NCBI GenBank assembly: GCA_900167895.1
Contig: FUZR01000002.1
Location: 558,001 to 622,000 of the forward strand
Length of the DNA stretch: 64,000 bases
From: Bacteroidales bacterium WCE2004
GTDB taxonomy: Bacteria; Bacteroidota; Bacteroidia; Bacteroidales; UBA932
Direction: 5' to 3'
Below the pieces are notes generated by a model. It did no database searches and was not told the DNA's origin. It worked only from the letters and a program-made list of their open reading frames with translations. Position numbers and translations under genes: made by a program. Positions within the stretch are counted from its first letter, which is position 1; every line of letters begins with the position of its first letter. Below are positions 26,246 through 37,960 of the stretch, piece by piece.

Positions 26246-27199
26246 ATGATCAAGATTTTCTACAGACGTGGCAATGATATCATTGTCAGCCAGTCCGAAA
26301 CGGAGTTTGCTGCTATCGGCAAAGAAAACGTCCTCTGGATAGACCTCCTGCAACCGACAGGAGAGCAGAAGAGGGCGGTCGAATCATTCCTCGGCACCGA
26401 AATCCAGAGCCGTGCCGAAGCGGAGGAGATCGAGAGCTCCTCCCGGTTCTTCGAAGAAAACAACACCATTTTCGCCAACACCAACTTCCTTTCCCCTTCG
26501 GGCGACGGCATGTTGATGGACCCCGTGTCCTTCATCCTGTCCGGATCGGTGCTGACGACGGTGCGCGAGATTCCCCTGCGTTCGCTGGACCAGCTCCAGC
26601 TCAAGATCCAGGCGCTGCCCCAGGAGTTCCCCGACGGGTTCACCACCTTCGTGGAGATCATGGACAAGCGCGTGGACCTGGACGCCGACATCGTGGAGCT
26701 GATCTCCAAGGAGGTGTCGCAGTTCGGCAAGCGCATCAACCAGAAAGAAGACATCAACGAGGACTTCCTCCTCGACATCAATCAGTTGCAGGAGAACGCG
26801 ATGACCATCCGCGAGAACGTCGTGGACAAGCAGCGCCTCATCTCCAACATCCTCAAGAGCAAGCTCTGTCCCCGCGACGCGGAAGTGCGCGAGGACCTGG
26901 GCATCATCCTCCAGGACATCGCTTCGCTGATCAACCACACGAATTTCAATTTCGAGCGTCTCGAATACCTGCAGGACACCGTCCTCGGCATCATCAACCT
27001 CGACCAGAACAACATCATGAAGATCTTCACCTTCGTGTCGTTGCTCCTGATGCCGGCCACGCTCCTGGCGAGCTTCTACGGCATGAACGTCACCCTCCCC
27101 TTCGCGCAGAAGTGGTGGGCGTGGATCGCGATCGCAGGCGTGATGGTGATGCTCGTGATCTCCATCTGGATCATTTTCAAGCGCAAGAAGATGCTTTAG
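26246..27199 (+). CDS. corA: CorA family divalent-metal transporter
   Basis: CorA forms a pentameric channel for Mg2+ (sometimes Co2+ or Ni2+). The 317-residue protein has the cytoplasmic alpha/beta funnel (1-~240) and two C-terminal helices. The signature GMN is at 279-281 (ASFYGMNVTLPF) and a basic tail (KRKKML) follows the last helix. The usual order and length support the assignment. It is divergent from the MntP-type pump, placing two metal-ion genes back to back, and has an 85-base leader that could be regulatory. Confidence 0.93.
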   Translation: MIKIFYRRGNDIIVSQSETEFAAIGKENVLWIDLLQPTGEQKRAVESFLGTEIQSRAEAEEIESSSRFFEENNTIFANTNFLSPSGDGMLMDPVSFILSGSVLTTVREIPLRSLDQLQLKIQALPQEFPDGFTTFVEIMDKRVDLDADIVELISKEVSQFGKRINQKEDINEDFLLDINQLQENAMTIRENVVDKQRLISNILKSKLCPRDAEVREDLGIILQDIASLINHTNFNFERLEYLQDTVLGIINLDQNNIMKIFTFVSLLLMPATLLASFYGMNVTLPFAQKWWAWIAIAGVMVMLVISIWIIFKRKKML

Positions 27200-27224
27200 C
27201 GCCCGGCCCGGCCGGGATTCCGCC

Positions 27225-27860
27225 TTACATCAGGTACGCGGAGACATCCTCTCCGCGCGCCTGCATTTCGCGGATCTGCGTGGACGAGATGTCCACGATG
27301 GGCGCGTCGATCAGGCGGATGTGGTAGAAGCGGTCCAGGTCCTCGAGGCTGACCGCGCCGGGGGCCGCGCCCTGCGAGGCGTCCAGCACGTACGGAACCG
27401 GGAAATGGCGGCACTCCTCGAGGAGCATTTCGCGCATGCGCGCCATGTCGTAGCCCTTGCGGGGATAGACGGCCACGCCGTATTCGTTGAGGATGCGCGC
27501 GGCGTCGCGCCAGCGGTGGATGTTCTCCAGGTTGTCCGCGCCGATCACGAGCGTGAAGTCGTTCTCCGGTTCGCGCTTCTTGAGCGCGTCCAGGGTGCGG
27601 ATCGTGTAGGTGGGGGCGGGCATTTCCAGCTCGATGTTGTCCACCCAGACGTGCAGCTCGGGATGGCGACGGACGGCCGCGATGGCGTCTTCGTAGCGCC
27701 GCTGCGCGGAAAGGGCCTTGGAGGGGTCTTTGAGCGGGTTCTGCGGCGAGATGACCAGGTAGACCCAGTCGAACTCGCGCGTGGCCGTGAGCCGCTCCAT
27801 GATGGCCTGGTGGCCGATGTGGAGCGGGTCGAACGAGCCGGAGTAAACTGCTATCCGCAT
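27225..27860 (-). CDS. nadD: Nicotinate-nucleotide adenylyltransferase
   Basis: NadD makes deamido-NAD from nicotinate mononucleotide and ATP. The 211-residue protein opens with the nucleotidyltransferase motif YSGSFDPLHIGHQ (GSFDP and the HxGH pair). It contains VIGADNLENIHRW and ends with the SSTQIRE motif. Its start overlaps the end of gmk by 10 bases, indicating translational coupling in a gmk-nadD operon, an arrangement common in Bacteroidetes. Confidence 0.95.
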   Translation of the reverse strand: MRIAVYSGSFDPLHIGHQAIMERLTATREFDWVYLVISPQNPLKDPSKALSAQRRYEDAIAAVRRHPELHVWVDNIELEMPAPTYTIRTLDALKKREPENDFTLVIGADNLENIHRWRDAARILNEYGVAVYPRKGYDMARMREMLLEECRHFPVPYVLDASQGAAPGAVSLEDLDRFYHIRLIDAPIVDISSTQIREMQARGEDVSAYLM

Positions 27861-28420
27861 AGGAATGCATCTACGAGGGCCTCCGCTTCGGCGAAGGTCT
27901 CCTCCAGTTTGTCGTTGACCAGGTCGCGGTCGAACTTGCCGGCGGCGAATTCCAGCTCCGAGGCGGCCTTGTCCAGCCGCTCGCGGATGGCCTCTTCGCT
28001 GTCGGTGCCGCGGCCGCGCAGGCGCTTCTCCAGCACCTCCATGCTGGGCGGGACGATCAGCACGGAGAGGGCGGCGTCGCCGAAATACTTCTTGAGACTG
28101 ACACCGCCTTTGACGTCCACGTCGAAGACGATCACGTGGCCTTTCTGCCAGATGCGCTCGACTTCGCTCTTGAGCGTGCCGTAGAAGCGGTCGCGGTAGA
28201 CTTCCTCATATTCGACGAAGGCGTCCTGCGCGATGAGTTCGCGGAAGCGCGCCGCGTCGATGAAATAGTATTCGACACCATCCTGCTCCTGCCCGCGCGG
28301 GGCGCGCGAAGTGGCCGAAATGGAGAATTCGAACTGCGGATACAGACCCAGCAAGTGATTCACGACGGTGCTCTTGCCGGCACCGGAAGGAGCAGAGAAT
28401 ATGATGACTTTACCTAACAT
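27851..28420 (-). CDS. gmk: Guanylate kinase
   Basis: Guanylate kinase phosphorylates GMP to GDP and so uses the product of the guaA genes in this window. The 189-residue protein has the P-loop SAPSGAGKST (9-18), the GMP-binding stretch ATSRAPRGQEQDGVEYYF, and the LID and C-terminal helices of the family. It overlaps nadD by 10 bases. Its promoter is back to back with that of fba. Confidence 0.96.
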   Translation of the reverse strand: MLGKVIIFSAPSGAGKSTVVNHLLGLYPQFEFSISATSRAPRGQEQDGVEYYFIDAARFRELIAQDAFVEYEEVYRDRFYGTLKSEVERIWQKGHVIVFDVDVKGGVSLKKYFGDAALSVLIVPPSMEVLEKRLRGRGTDSEEAIRERLDKAASELEFAAGKFDRDLVNDKLEETFAEAEALVDAFLCG

Positions 28421-28449
28421 TTATGATGTCTATTATGAGGACTTTTCCG

Positions 28450-28457
28450 CAAAAATA
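28450..28457 (-). promoter_or_regulatory. -7 box of gmk-nadD, one half of a palindrome
   Basis: TATTTTTG on the minus strand, about 30 bases before the gmk ATG. With one extra base it forms the left arm of a perfect inverted repeat with the fba -7 box. Confidence 0.5.
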
Positions 28458-28459
28458 GT

Positions 28460-28467
28460 TATTTTTG
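28460..28467 (+). promoter_or_regulatory. -7 box of fba, other half of the palindrome
   Basis: TATTTTTG on the plus strand, 39 bases before the fba ATG. Only two bases separate it from the gmk -7 box. Confidence 0.5.
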
Positions 28468-28506
28468 CACGATTTAAAGATTCGTTAGTCACAAATTCTA
28501 TATCTT

Positions 28507-29511
28507 ATGAAGGTTTCATTCAAAGAACTGGGCCTGGTGAACACCCGCGAGATGTTCGCCAAAGCCGTCAAGGGTGGTTACGCCATCCCTGCTTTCAACT
28601 TCAACAACATGGAGCAGCTCCAGGCCATCATCCAGGCCGCTGCCGAGACCAAGTCTCCGGTGATCCTGCAGGTGTCCAAGGGCGCCCGCGCCTACGCCAA
28701 CCAGACCCTCCTCCGCTACATGGCGCAGGGTGCTGTGGAGTATGCCAAGGAGCTGGGCTGGAAGAAGCCCCAGATCGTCCTTCACCTGGACCACGGCGAC
28801 AGCTACGAGACCTGCAAGAGCTGCGTTGACTTCGGTTTCTCTTCCGTGATGATCGACGCTTCCTCCCTCCCCTACGAGGAGAATGTCAAGCTGACCCGCA
28901 AGGTCGTCAACTACGCCCACAAGTTCGACGTGACCGTCGAGGCCGAACTCGGCGTGCTCGCCGGTGTCGAGGATGAGGTTTCCTCCGCCGTTTCCCACTA
29001 CACCAAGCCGGAAGAGGTGATCGACTTCGTCAAGAAGACCAAGTGCGACTCCCTCGCCATCTCCATCGGTACCTCCCACGGTGCCTACAAGTTCACCCCT
29101 GAGCAGTGCACCCGCGACCCGAAGACCGGCCGCCTCATCCCGCCGCCCCTCGCGTTCGACGTGCTGAAGGCCATCGAGAAGAAGCTCCCCGGCTTCCCCA
29201 TCGTTCTCCATGGTTCCTCTTCCGTCCCGCAGGAGTATGTCGACATGTGCAACCAGTACGGTGGCAAGCTCCCCAACGCCGTCGGTATTCCTGAGGAGCA
29301 GCTCCGCAAGGCCGCCAAGAGCGCTGTCTGCAAGATCAACATCGACTCCGACAGCCGTCTGGCCATGACCGGCGCCGTCCGCAAGTACCTCGCCGAGAAT
29401 CCCAGCCACTTCGATCCTCGCCAGTACCTCAAGCCGGCCCGTGAGGAGATGAAGAAGATGTACATCCACAAGATCGTGAATGTGCTCGGCTCCAACGGCA
29501 AGGCCCGCTAG
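28507..29511 (+). CDS. fba: Class II fructose-1,6-bisphosphate aldolase
   Basis: This zinc-dependent aldolase interconverts fructose-1,6-bisphosphate with the two triose phosphates in glycolysis and gluconeogenesis. The 334-residue protein shows the metal/catalytic motif HLDHGDS (H93, D95, H96), EAELGVLAG, the phosphate-binding SIGTSHGAYKF and VLHGSSSVP, and KINIDSDSRLA. Codon choice is strongly biased as in a highly expressed gene. It is followed by a strong terminator and transcribed alone. Confidence 0.95.
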   Translation: MKVSFKELGLVNTREMFAKAVKGGYAIPAFNFNNMEQLQAIIQAAAETKSPVILQVSKGARAYANQTLLRYMAQGAVEYAKELGWKKPQIVLHLDHGDSYETCKSCVDFGFSSVMIDASSLPYEENVKLTRKVVNYAHKFDVTVEAELGVLAGVEDEVSSAVSHYTKPEEVIDFVKKTKCDSLAISIGTSHGAYKFTPEQCTRDPKTGRLIPPPLAFDVLKAIEKKLPGFPIVLHGSSSVPQEYVDMCNQYGGKLPNAVGIPEEQLRKAAKSAVCKINIDSDSRLAMTGAVRKYLAENPSHFDPRQYLKPAREEMKKMYIHKIVNVLGSNGKAR

Positions 29512-29530
29512 TCATTACGACACACATTTA

Positions 29531-29560
29531 AAAACCTCCGGTTCGCGCCGGAGGTTTTTT
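29531..29560 (+). terminator. Rho-independent terminator of fba
   Basis: AACCTCCGG pairs with CCGGAGGTT around TTCGCG (29533-29556), flanked by A and T runs, so it may also work for the convergent GH2 gene. Confidence 0.88.
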
Positions 29561-29576
29561 GTTCTGCCGCTGGGCC

Positions 29577-33441
<3,865 letters not shown>

Positions 33442-33442
33442 C

Positions 33443-33871
33443 TTACTTCTTCAGGTCTTTGTTTTCCATCAGGAAGAATGAAAGCTCGCCCTTGACGGCG
33501 AGGTGGCCGTCGACCGTGGCCTGCGCGCCGATGACGTACAGGGCGCCGCGGACGGAGATCGGCTTGGCCGTGATCTCGATCGTGTCGCCGGGACGCACCA
33601 TGTGCTTGAAGCGCACCTTGTCCAGACCGGCGTAGAACGGGGTGTGGCCCTTGAGCTGTTCGCCCAGGATCAGGGTGCAGGACTGCGCCATGATCTCACA
33701 GAGAATGACGCCGGGCACCACCGGGAATCCCGGGAAATGGCCCTGGACGAAGAATTCTTCGCCCGTCACATGATACGTGGCGCGAATGCCTTCGGCATTG
33801 CCTTCCGTCCAGTCCACAAGCAGCATCGGCTCGCGGTGCGGGAGCAGTTGTTTGATTTCTTCTCGATTCAT
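33443..33871 (-). CDS. fabZ: 3-hydroxyacyl-ACP dehydratase FabZ
   Basis: FabZ removes water from 3-hydroxyacyl-ACP. The 142-residue hot-dog-fold protein has the catalytic His in VQGHFPGFPVVPGV (H45) and Glu in ILCEIMAQ (E59), with PHREPMLLVD at the N-terminus. It is the single-domain form; in many Bacteroidetes the dehydratase is fused to LpxC, so this stand-alone copy in a fab operon may be a second one. It lies 18 bases after fabF and 1 base before fabI. Confidence 0.93.
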   Translation of the reverse strand: MNREEIKQLLPHREPMLLVDWTEGNAEGIRATYHVTGEEFFVQGHFPGFPVVPGVILCEIMAQSCTLILGEQLKGHTPFYAGLDKVRFKHMVRPGDTIEITAKPISVRGALYVIGAQATVDGHLAVKGELSFFLMENKDLKK

Positions 33872-33889
33872 TATCAGTAGGTTTGGGTT

Positions 33890-35137
33890 TTATTCGTATT
33901 TGCGCAGGGCGACGGAAGCGTCGTGTCCGCCGAAGCCCAGGGAGTTGGACACCGCCACGCGGACCGGACGCTCCTTCGCCGTGAGCGGCGTGTAGTCCAG
34001 GTCGCACTCGGGGTCCGGGTTGACCAGGCCGATGGTCGGCGGGATGATGCCGTCGCGCAGGGCCAGGGCCGAGGCGAGGATCTCCACCGCGCCGGCGGCG
34101 CCGATCATGTGGCCGGTCATCGACTTGGTGGAGCTGATGCTGGCGCGGCGGGCGTCCGCCTCGCCGAGGGCGAGCTTGATGGCCGCCGTCTCCGTCTTGT
34201 CGTTGAGGTGCGTGCCCGTGCCGTGGGCATTGATATAGAGGTCTTCGCCCTCGTGGTAGCCGGACTGGGCCAGGGCGTCGCGGATGGCCCACGAAGCGGG
34301 CAGGCCGTCCGGGCGCGGGGCCGTGGCGTGATGGGCGTCGCAGTAGTTGCCGTAACCCGTCACCTCGGCGATGATCTTCGCGCCGCGCGCGACCGCGTGG
34401 TTGTATTCCTCCAGCACCAGCATCGCGGCGCCCTCGGCCATCACGAAGCCGGCGCGGTCGATGCTGAACGGCAGCGAGGCGCGCGTCGGGTCTTCGGCGA
34501 GCGTCAGGGCATGGGCGCTGACGAAGCCGCCGAAGGCGAGCGGATGGAGGACGGCTTCGGTGCCGCCCGTGAGGATGGCGTCGGCAAAGCCGAACTTGAC
34601 GGCACGGAACGCCTCGCCGACCGACTGCGTGCTCGAAGCGCACGCGGCCACGGCGGTGAGGTTGGCGCCCTGCGCGCCGTAGCGGATGGCGATGTTGCCG
34701 GCGGCAATGTTACCGATCATCTTGGGAATGAACAGCGGGGAGATGCGGTCGGCGCCTTCCTCGAGCATGACTTTCGTCTGCTCGGCAAAGGTATTCATGC
34801 CGCCGATGCCCGTGCCGACATAGATGCCGAGGCGCTCCGGGGCGATGTTGTCGCCGGCCACCAGGCCGCTCTCCTGCATCGCCTGCTCGGCCGCCGCCTG
34901 TGCGAAAAGGCAGAAGCGGTCGTTGCGCTTGGTCTCCTTGAGCGTAATGCCATAGGCGGTCGGATCGAAATCGCGGACCGCTCCGGCCACGCTGACCGGC
35001 AGGTTCCATTCCTTGGCTTCAGGGTAGGCGCTGATCCCGCACCGGCCCGCCTTGAGGGCGGACCAGAACGCTTCAGTGCCATTTCCGACCGGCGAGATGA
35101 CGCCGGTTCCGGTAATAACTACTCTTCTTTCTTCCAT
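33890..35137 (-). CDS. fabF: 3-oxoacyl-ACP synthase II FabF
   Basis: FabF condenses malonyl-ACP with the growing acyl chain. The 415-residue thiolase-fold protein has the Cys-His-His triad: C166 (VAACASSTQ), H305 (INAHGTGTHLND) and H343 (STKSMTGHMIGAAGA). The start codon overlaps the stop codon of the preceding ligase gene as TAATG, which indicates coupled translation. Together with fabZ and fabI it supplies condensation, dehydration and reduction, but no ketoreductase (fabG) or ACP gene is here. Confidence 0.94.
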   Translation of the reverse strand: MEERRVVITGTGVISPVGNGTEAFWSALKAGRCGISAYPEAKEWNLPVSVAGAVRDFDPTAYGITLKETKRNDRFCLFAQAAAEQAMQESGLVAGDNIAPERLGIYVGTGIGGMNTFAEQTKVMLEEGADRISPLFIPKMIGNIAAGNIAIRYGAQGANLTAVAACASSTQSVGEAFRAVKFGFADAILTGGTEAVLHPLAFGGFVSAHALTLAEDPTRASLPFSIDRAGFVMAEGAAMLVLEEYNHAVARGAKIIAEVTGYGNYCDAHHATAPRPDGLPASWAIRDALAQSGYHEGEDLYINAHGTGTHLNDKTETAAIKLALGEADARRASISSTKSMTGHMIGAAGAVEILASALALRDGIIPPTIGLVNPDPECDLDYTPLTAKERPVRVAVSNSLGFGGHDASVALRKYE

Positions 35138-36792
35138 TACTTATACATAAAGCGGCGGATGCTGCCCTTCGGGGTCTTGGCGAACGGCTCGAAGCGGAGC
35201 TCGTAGTCGTTGATCGCCGAGTAGGCGGGCAGCTTGCCGTTGAGGCATACGATATTCTGTTTCATGATGGCATCGAGGCCGTCGGCACCGATGCCGGCCT
35301 TGTCGAGGGCGTCCAGGTTGGGGACGATGAGCGCCGCGATGCGGTGCTCGCGCTGCAGGACGATGGACTCGGCCACGTAGGGCAGTTCGTTGAGCACGAC
35401 CTCGATCTCCTCCGGATAGACGTTCTGGCCGTTCTCCGTGAGGATCATGTTCTTGCAGCGGCCCAGCAGGAAGATGTTGCCGCCGGCGTCGATGGTGCCG
35501 ATGTCGCCGGTCCGGAACCAGCCGTCCTCGCTGAGCACGGCCGCCGTGGCCTCGGGATTCTTGTAGTAGCCCTTGAAGACGACGTCGCCGCGCACGGACA
35601 GCTCGCCGGCGATGTTCTGCTGGTCCGGAGAGTCGATGCGGTACTCCAGGATCTCAGGCAGCCACTCGCCGCAGGACTTGGGGATGTATTTGCCCACCCG
35701 GCCATAAGAGGCGATCGGGCCGAGCTCGGTCAGGCCGTAGCCGGTCATGAACGGCACCTTGAGCTTGTAGACCAGCAGGGACTCGACCTCGGACGGGATG
35801 GTGGAACCGCCGGTGCAGAACACCTCGACGCGGCCGCCCATCGCAGCCATCAGTTTGTCGTGCAGCATCTTGCAGTAGTCCGCGTTGTTCTCGTAGTCGT
35901 CCAGTTTCGCCTTGCCCTCGGCGCTGCGGATCTCGGAGCCGAGGATGTACTCGGCGAACTTGACGAAGATCAGGGGCACGCCGAAGAAGATGCGCGGCTT
36001 GACTTCCTGGAGCGCTTCGTGCACGTTCATCGGGATCGGCGGGACGCCGAGCACGGTCACATGCATGCCCATCGTCATCGGGATGACCACGTCGCAGGTC
36101 AGGCCGAAGCTGTGGGCGTGCGGCAGGAGGCTGAGATAGTTCTCCCCTTTGTAGAACGGGAAGCCCGGGCGGATGCCCTGGACGTTGGCCGTATAGTTGC
36201 GGTAGGTCAGCATCACGCCCTTCGGGTTGCCGGTGGAGCCGGACGTGTAGAGGATGGCGCAGACCCCGTCGAAGTCGGGATCGACCACCTTGAAGTCGGC
36301 CGGCTGCATCCCTGCGGGATAGTTCGCGGCCAGGAGCTGCGCGCCGCCGGCGTACAGCTCGCCCGCGCCGTTGCGGCTGGCGAGGACGTCGCCGGTGGCG
36401 GAATCGATGACGCAGAGCACCTCGGGCATCTGCTCGAAGTCCATCGCATCGAAGGTGCGCTTCTCGGTGTAGAGGATCTTGCTGTCGGAATGGTTCACCA
36501 GGCGCTGGGTATCGGCCGGGGTGAAAGCATTATAGAGGTGTACGGCGACGTAGCCCTTGCTGACGGCCGCCATGAAGACGGTCACGCCCATCGCGCTGCT
36601 CTTGCAGTTGATGGCGATCTTGTCGCCGGGCTTGATGCCGGCTTTCTTCCAAATCAGGTCAAGCGTCTCGATCTTTTCCGCGAGTTCGCGATAGCTGATC
36701 GTGGACTTCCGGAAGTCGCTCAACGCAGGACGGTCCCAACTGTCGCGGACGGCGCCTTCGAAGAGCTTGATGAAGTTGTCGATCTTGATCAT
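35137..36792 (-). CDS. AMP-forming acyl-CoA/acyl-ACP ligase (fatty-acid activating)
   Basis: The 551-residue protein belongs to the ANL superfamily. It contains the AMP-binding P-loop AILYTSGSTGNPKGVMLTY, TGYGLTELGP, the hinge and Asp motif DGWFRTGDIG, and the C-terminal lysine loop KTPKGSIRR; NGQNVYPEEIE is typical for long-chain acyl ligases. Being first in an operon with fabF, fabZ and fabI suggests it activates free fatty acids for transfer to ACP or CoA and into elongation. A second, related ligase lies at 45117-46763. An AAGGA sequence precedes the ATG, one of the few clear Shine-Dalgarno matches here. Confidence 0.88.
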   Translation of the reverse strand: MIKIDNFIKLFEGAVRDSWDRPALSDFRKSTISYRELAEKIETLDLIWKKAGIKPGDKIAINCKSSAMGVTVFMAAVSKGYVAVHLYNAFTPADTQRLVNHSDSKILYTEKRTFDAMDFEQMPEVLCVIDSATGDVLASRNGAGELYAGGAQLLAANYPAGMQPADFKVVDPDFDGVCAILYTSGSTGNPKGVMLTYRNYTANVQGIRPGFPFYKGENYLSLLPHAHSFGLTCDVVIPMTMGMHVTVLGVPPIPMNVHEALQEVKPRIFFGVPLIFVKFAEYILGSEIRSAEGKAKLDDYENNADYCKMLHDKLMAAMGGRVEVFCTGGSTIPSEVESLLVYKLKVPFMTGYGLTELGPIASYGRVGKYIPKSCGEWLPEILEYRIDSPDQQNIAGELSVRGDVVFKGYYKNPEATAAVLSEDGWFRTGDIGTIDAGGNIFLLGRCKNMILTENGQNVYPEEIEVVLNELPYVAESIVLQREHRIAALIVPNLDALDKAGIGADGLDAIMKQNIVCLNGKLPAYSAINDYELRFEPFAKTPKGSIRRFMYK

Positions 36793-36977
36793 AAAATTTT
36801 CCTTCTTTTCAGGTTTAAGATAATACAGTCACGAAAAACCGGATGCGAAGTTATCTTAAAAATCGGCATCGACTTCCTGTTCAAGGTGTTTTGTGGTCAA
36901 TTTCGGCCCCGGGTGGGTGAAATTGCCCGGACAGGGGCGAAACCCGCGCGCATAGACGCGAATCCCGTCCGAATTGA
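36793..36977 (-). promoter_or_regulatory. Long 5' leader of the ligase-fab operon
   Basis: From the promoter at 36984-37015 the predicted leader is about 185 nt. It contains the perfect 10-bp inverted repeat TTTAAGATAA (36814-36823) and TTATCTTAAA (36851-36860) with a 27-nt spacer, which in RNA would form a stem just upstream of the start codon. A CCCGGG/CCGGG pairing also exists near 36907-36930. A very short frame inside the leader is possible but not supported. Confidence 0.4.
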
Positions 36978-36983
36978 ACCGGG

Positions 36984-37015
36984 CAAAGGTAAAAACGTCC
37001 GCGAGTCCCGGCAAA
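36984..37015 (-). promoter_or_regulatory. Promoter of the ligase-fab operon
   Basis: On the minus strand TTTG (37015-37012), 20 nt, TACCTTTG (36991-36984): a full match to the Bacteroidetes consensus. Confidence 0.75.
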
Positions 37016-37051
37016 CAAAGGAAACCGGCGGACAAAAAAAGTGACGAAAAG

Positions 37052-37082
37052 CTTGTTTTGCGGAAAAAAGGGAATAACTTTG
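37052..37082 (+). promoter_or_regulatory. Promoter of the LytTR-manC unit
   Basis: CTTG (37052-37055), 19 nt, TAACTTTG (37075-37082). It is divergent from the fab operon promoter and gives a leader of about 65 nt. Confidence 0.55.
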
Positions 37083-37151
37083 GGACGAAAATCCGGGTCC
37101 GGGGATTTCGTCCCCGTCCCACGAAAAGGTTTAAAACGAAAGATTCGCCTT

Positions 37152-37955
37152 ATGAACACTCGACTGCGTATCGGCAAGACCTACAAGTCGCAACTGCTTT
37201 ATGTAGTGCTGATCCCGGCCTTCTTCGTCGGATTCTGCTTCCTGTACAACCCCTTCGGCATGCAGGAATACTACCAGGTCGGCAAGCTGTCGTTCGGCTT
37301 CCACTTCGTGATGCTCGCGACGATCCTGATGGCCATCCTGGCCCTCACCCGTCTCGTTTTCAGCGTGCTCTACAAGCACATACCTTTTAAATGGTGGCAC
37401 TATACCGTCTGGTGCTTCGGCGAGGTGTTCGTGTTCTCGTTCTTCATGGCCCTCTACACGGCGCTGTTCTACGACGGGCAGTACTCCTACTTCGTCGTCC
37501 TGTCGCGCTGCTTCAAGTTCAGCTACCTCATCCTCTGCTACCCCTATCTCTACCTGATCCTGGTGCAGATCATCCTCAACAAGGACCAGGACCTCAAGGC
37601 GGAGCCCACCGACACGCTCGTCAAGTTCTACGACGAGCACAAGCGGCTCAAGCTCACGATCGATCCGGCGGCGGTCATCAGCATCCAGGCAGACGCCAAC
37701 TACGTGATCATCCGCTACATGGACGCGGACCGCGTCAAGGATTTCATGCTCCGCGCCTCGATGAAGAGCGTAGAGGCGACGGTCGCCCAGCACGGCCTCG
37801 TGCGCTGCCACCGTTCCTACTTCGTCAACCCCAAATATGTCAAGCTGCTGAGCAAGAACAGAGAAGGGATGATCACGGCGGAGCTCCTCCACCCCGAGGT
37901 CCCGTCCATCCCCGTAAGCAAACAATTCTACAAGCAGCTGTCTGAACTTCTGTAA
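37152..37955 (+). CDS. Membrane-bound LytTR-type transcription regulator
   Basis: The 267-residue protein has four predicted transmembrane helices in its first ~150 residues (for example LLYVVLIPAFFVGFCFLY and VFVFSFFMALYTALFY). A C-terminal LytTR DNA-binding domain lies at about 165-265 (ISIQADANYVIIRYMD, RCHRSYFVNPKYVKLLSKN). There is no receiver domain, so it is not a classical response regulator but a membrane-tethered regulator of a type found in Bacteroidetes. The ATG at 37152 follows a -7 box by about 70 bases; the longer open frame from 37041 would start before that box. It lies 5 bases upstream of manC. Confidence 0.85.
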   Translation: MNTRLRIGKTYKSQLLYVVLIPAFFVGFCFLYNPFGMQEYYQVGKLSFGFHFVMLATILMAILALTRLVFSVLYKHIPFKWWHYTVWCFGEVFVFSFFMALYTALFYDGQYSYFVVLSRCFKFSYLILCYPYLYLILVQIILNKDQDLKAEPTDTLVKFYDEHKRLKLTIDPAAVISIQADANYVIIRYMDADRVKDFMLRASMKSVEATVAQHGLVRCHRSYFVNPKYVKLLSKNREGMITAELLHPEVPSIPVSKQFYKQLSELL

Positions 37956-37960
37956 AAACT

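Noticed and set aside
36856..37177. Minus-strand frames between the ligase and LytTR genes
   Set aside because: They cover both divergent promoters; composition is not protein-like. The region is better explained as promoters and leader.
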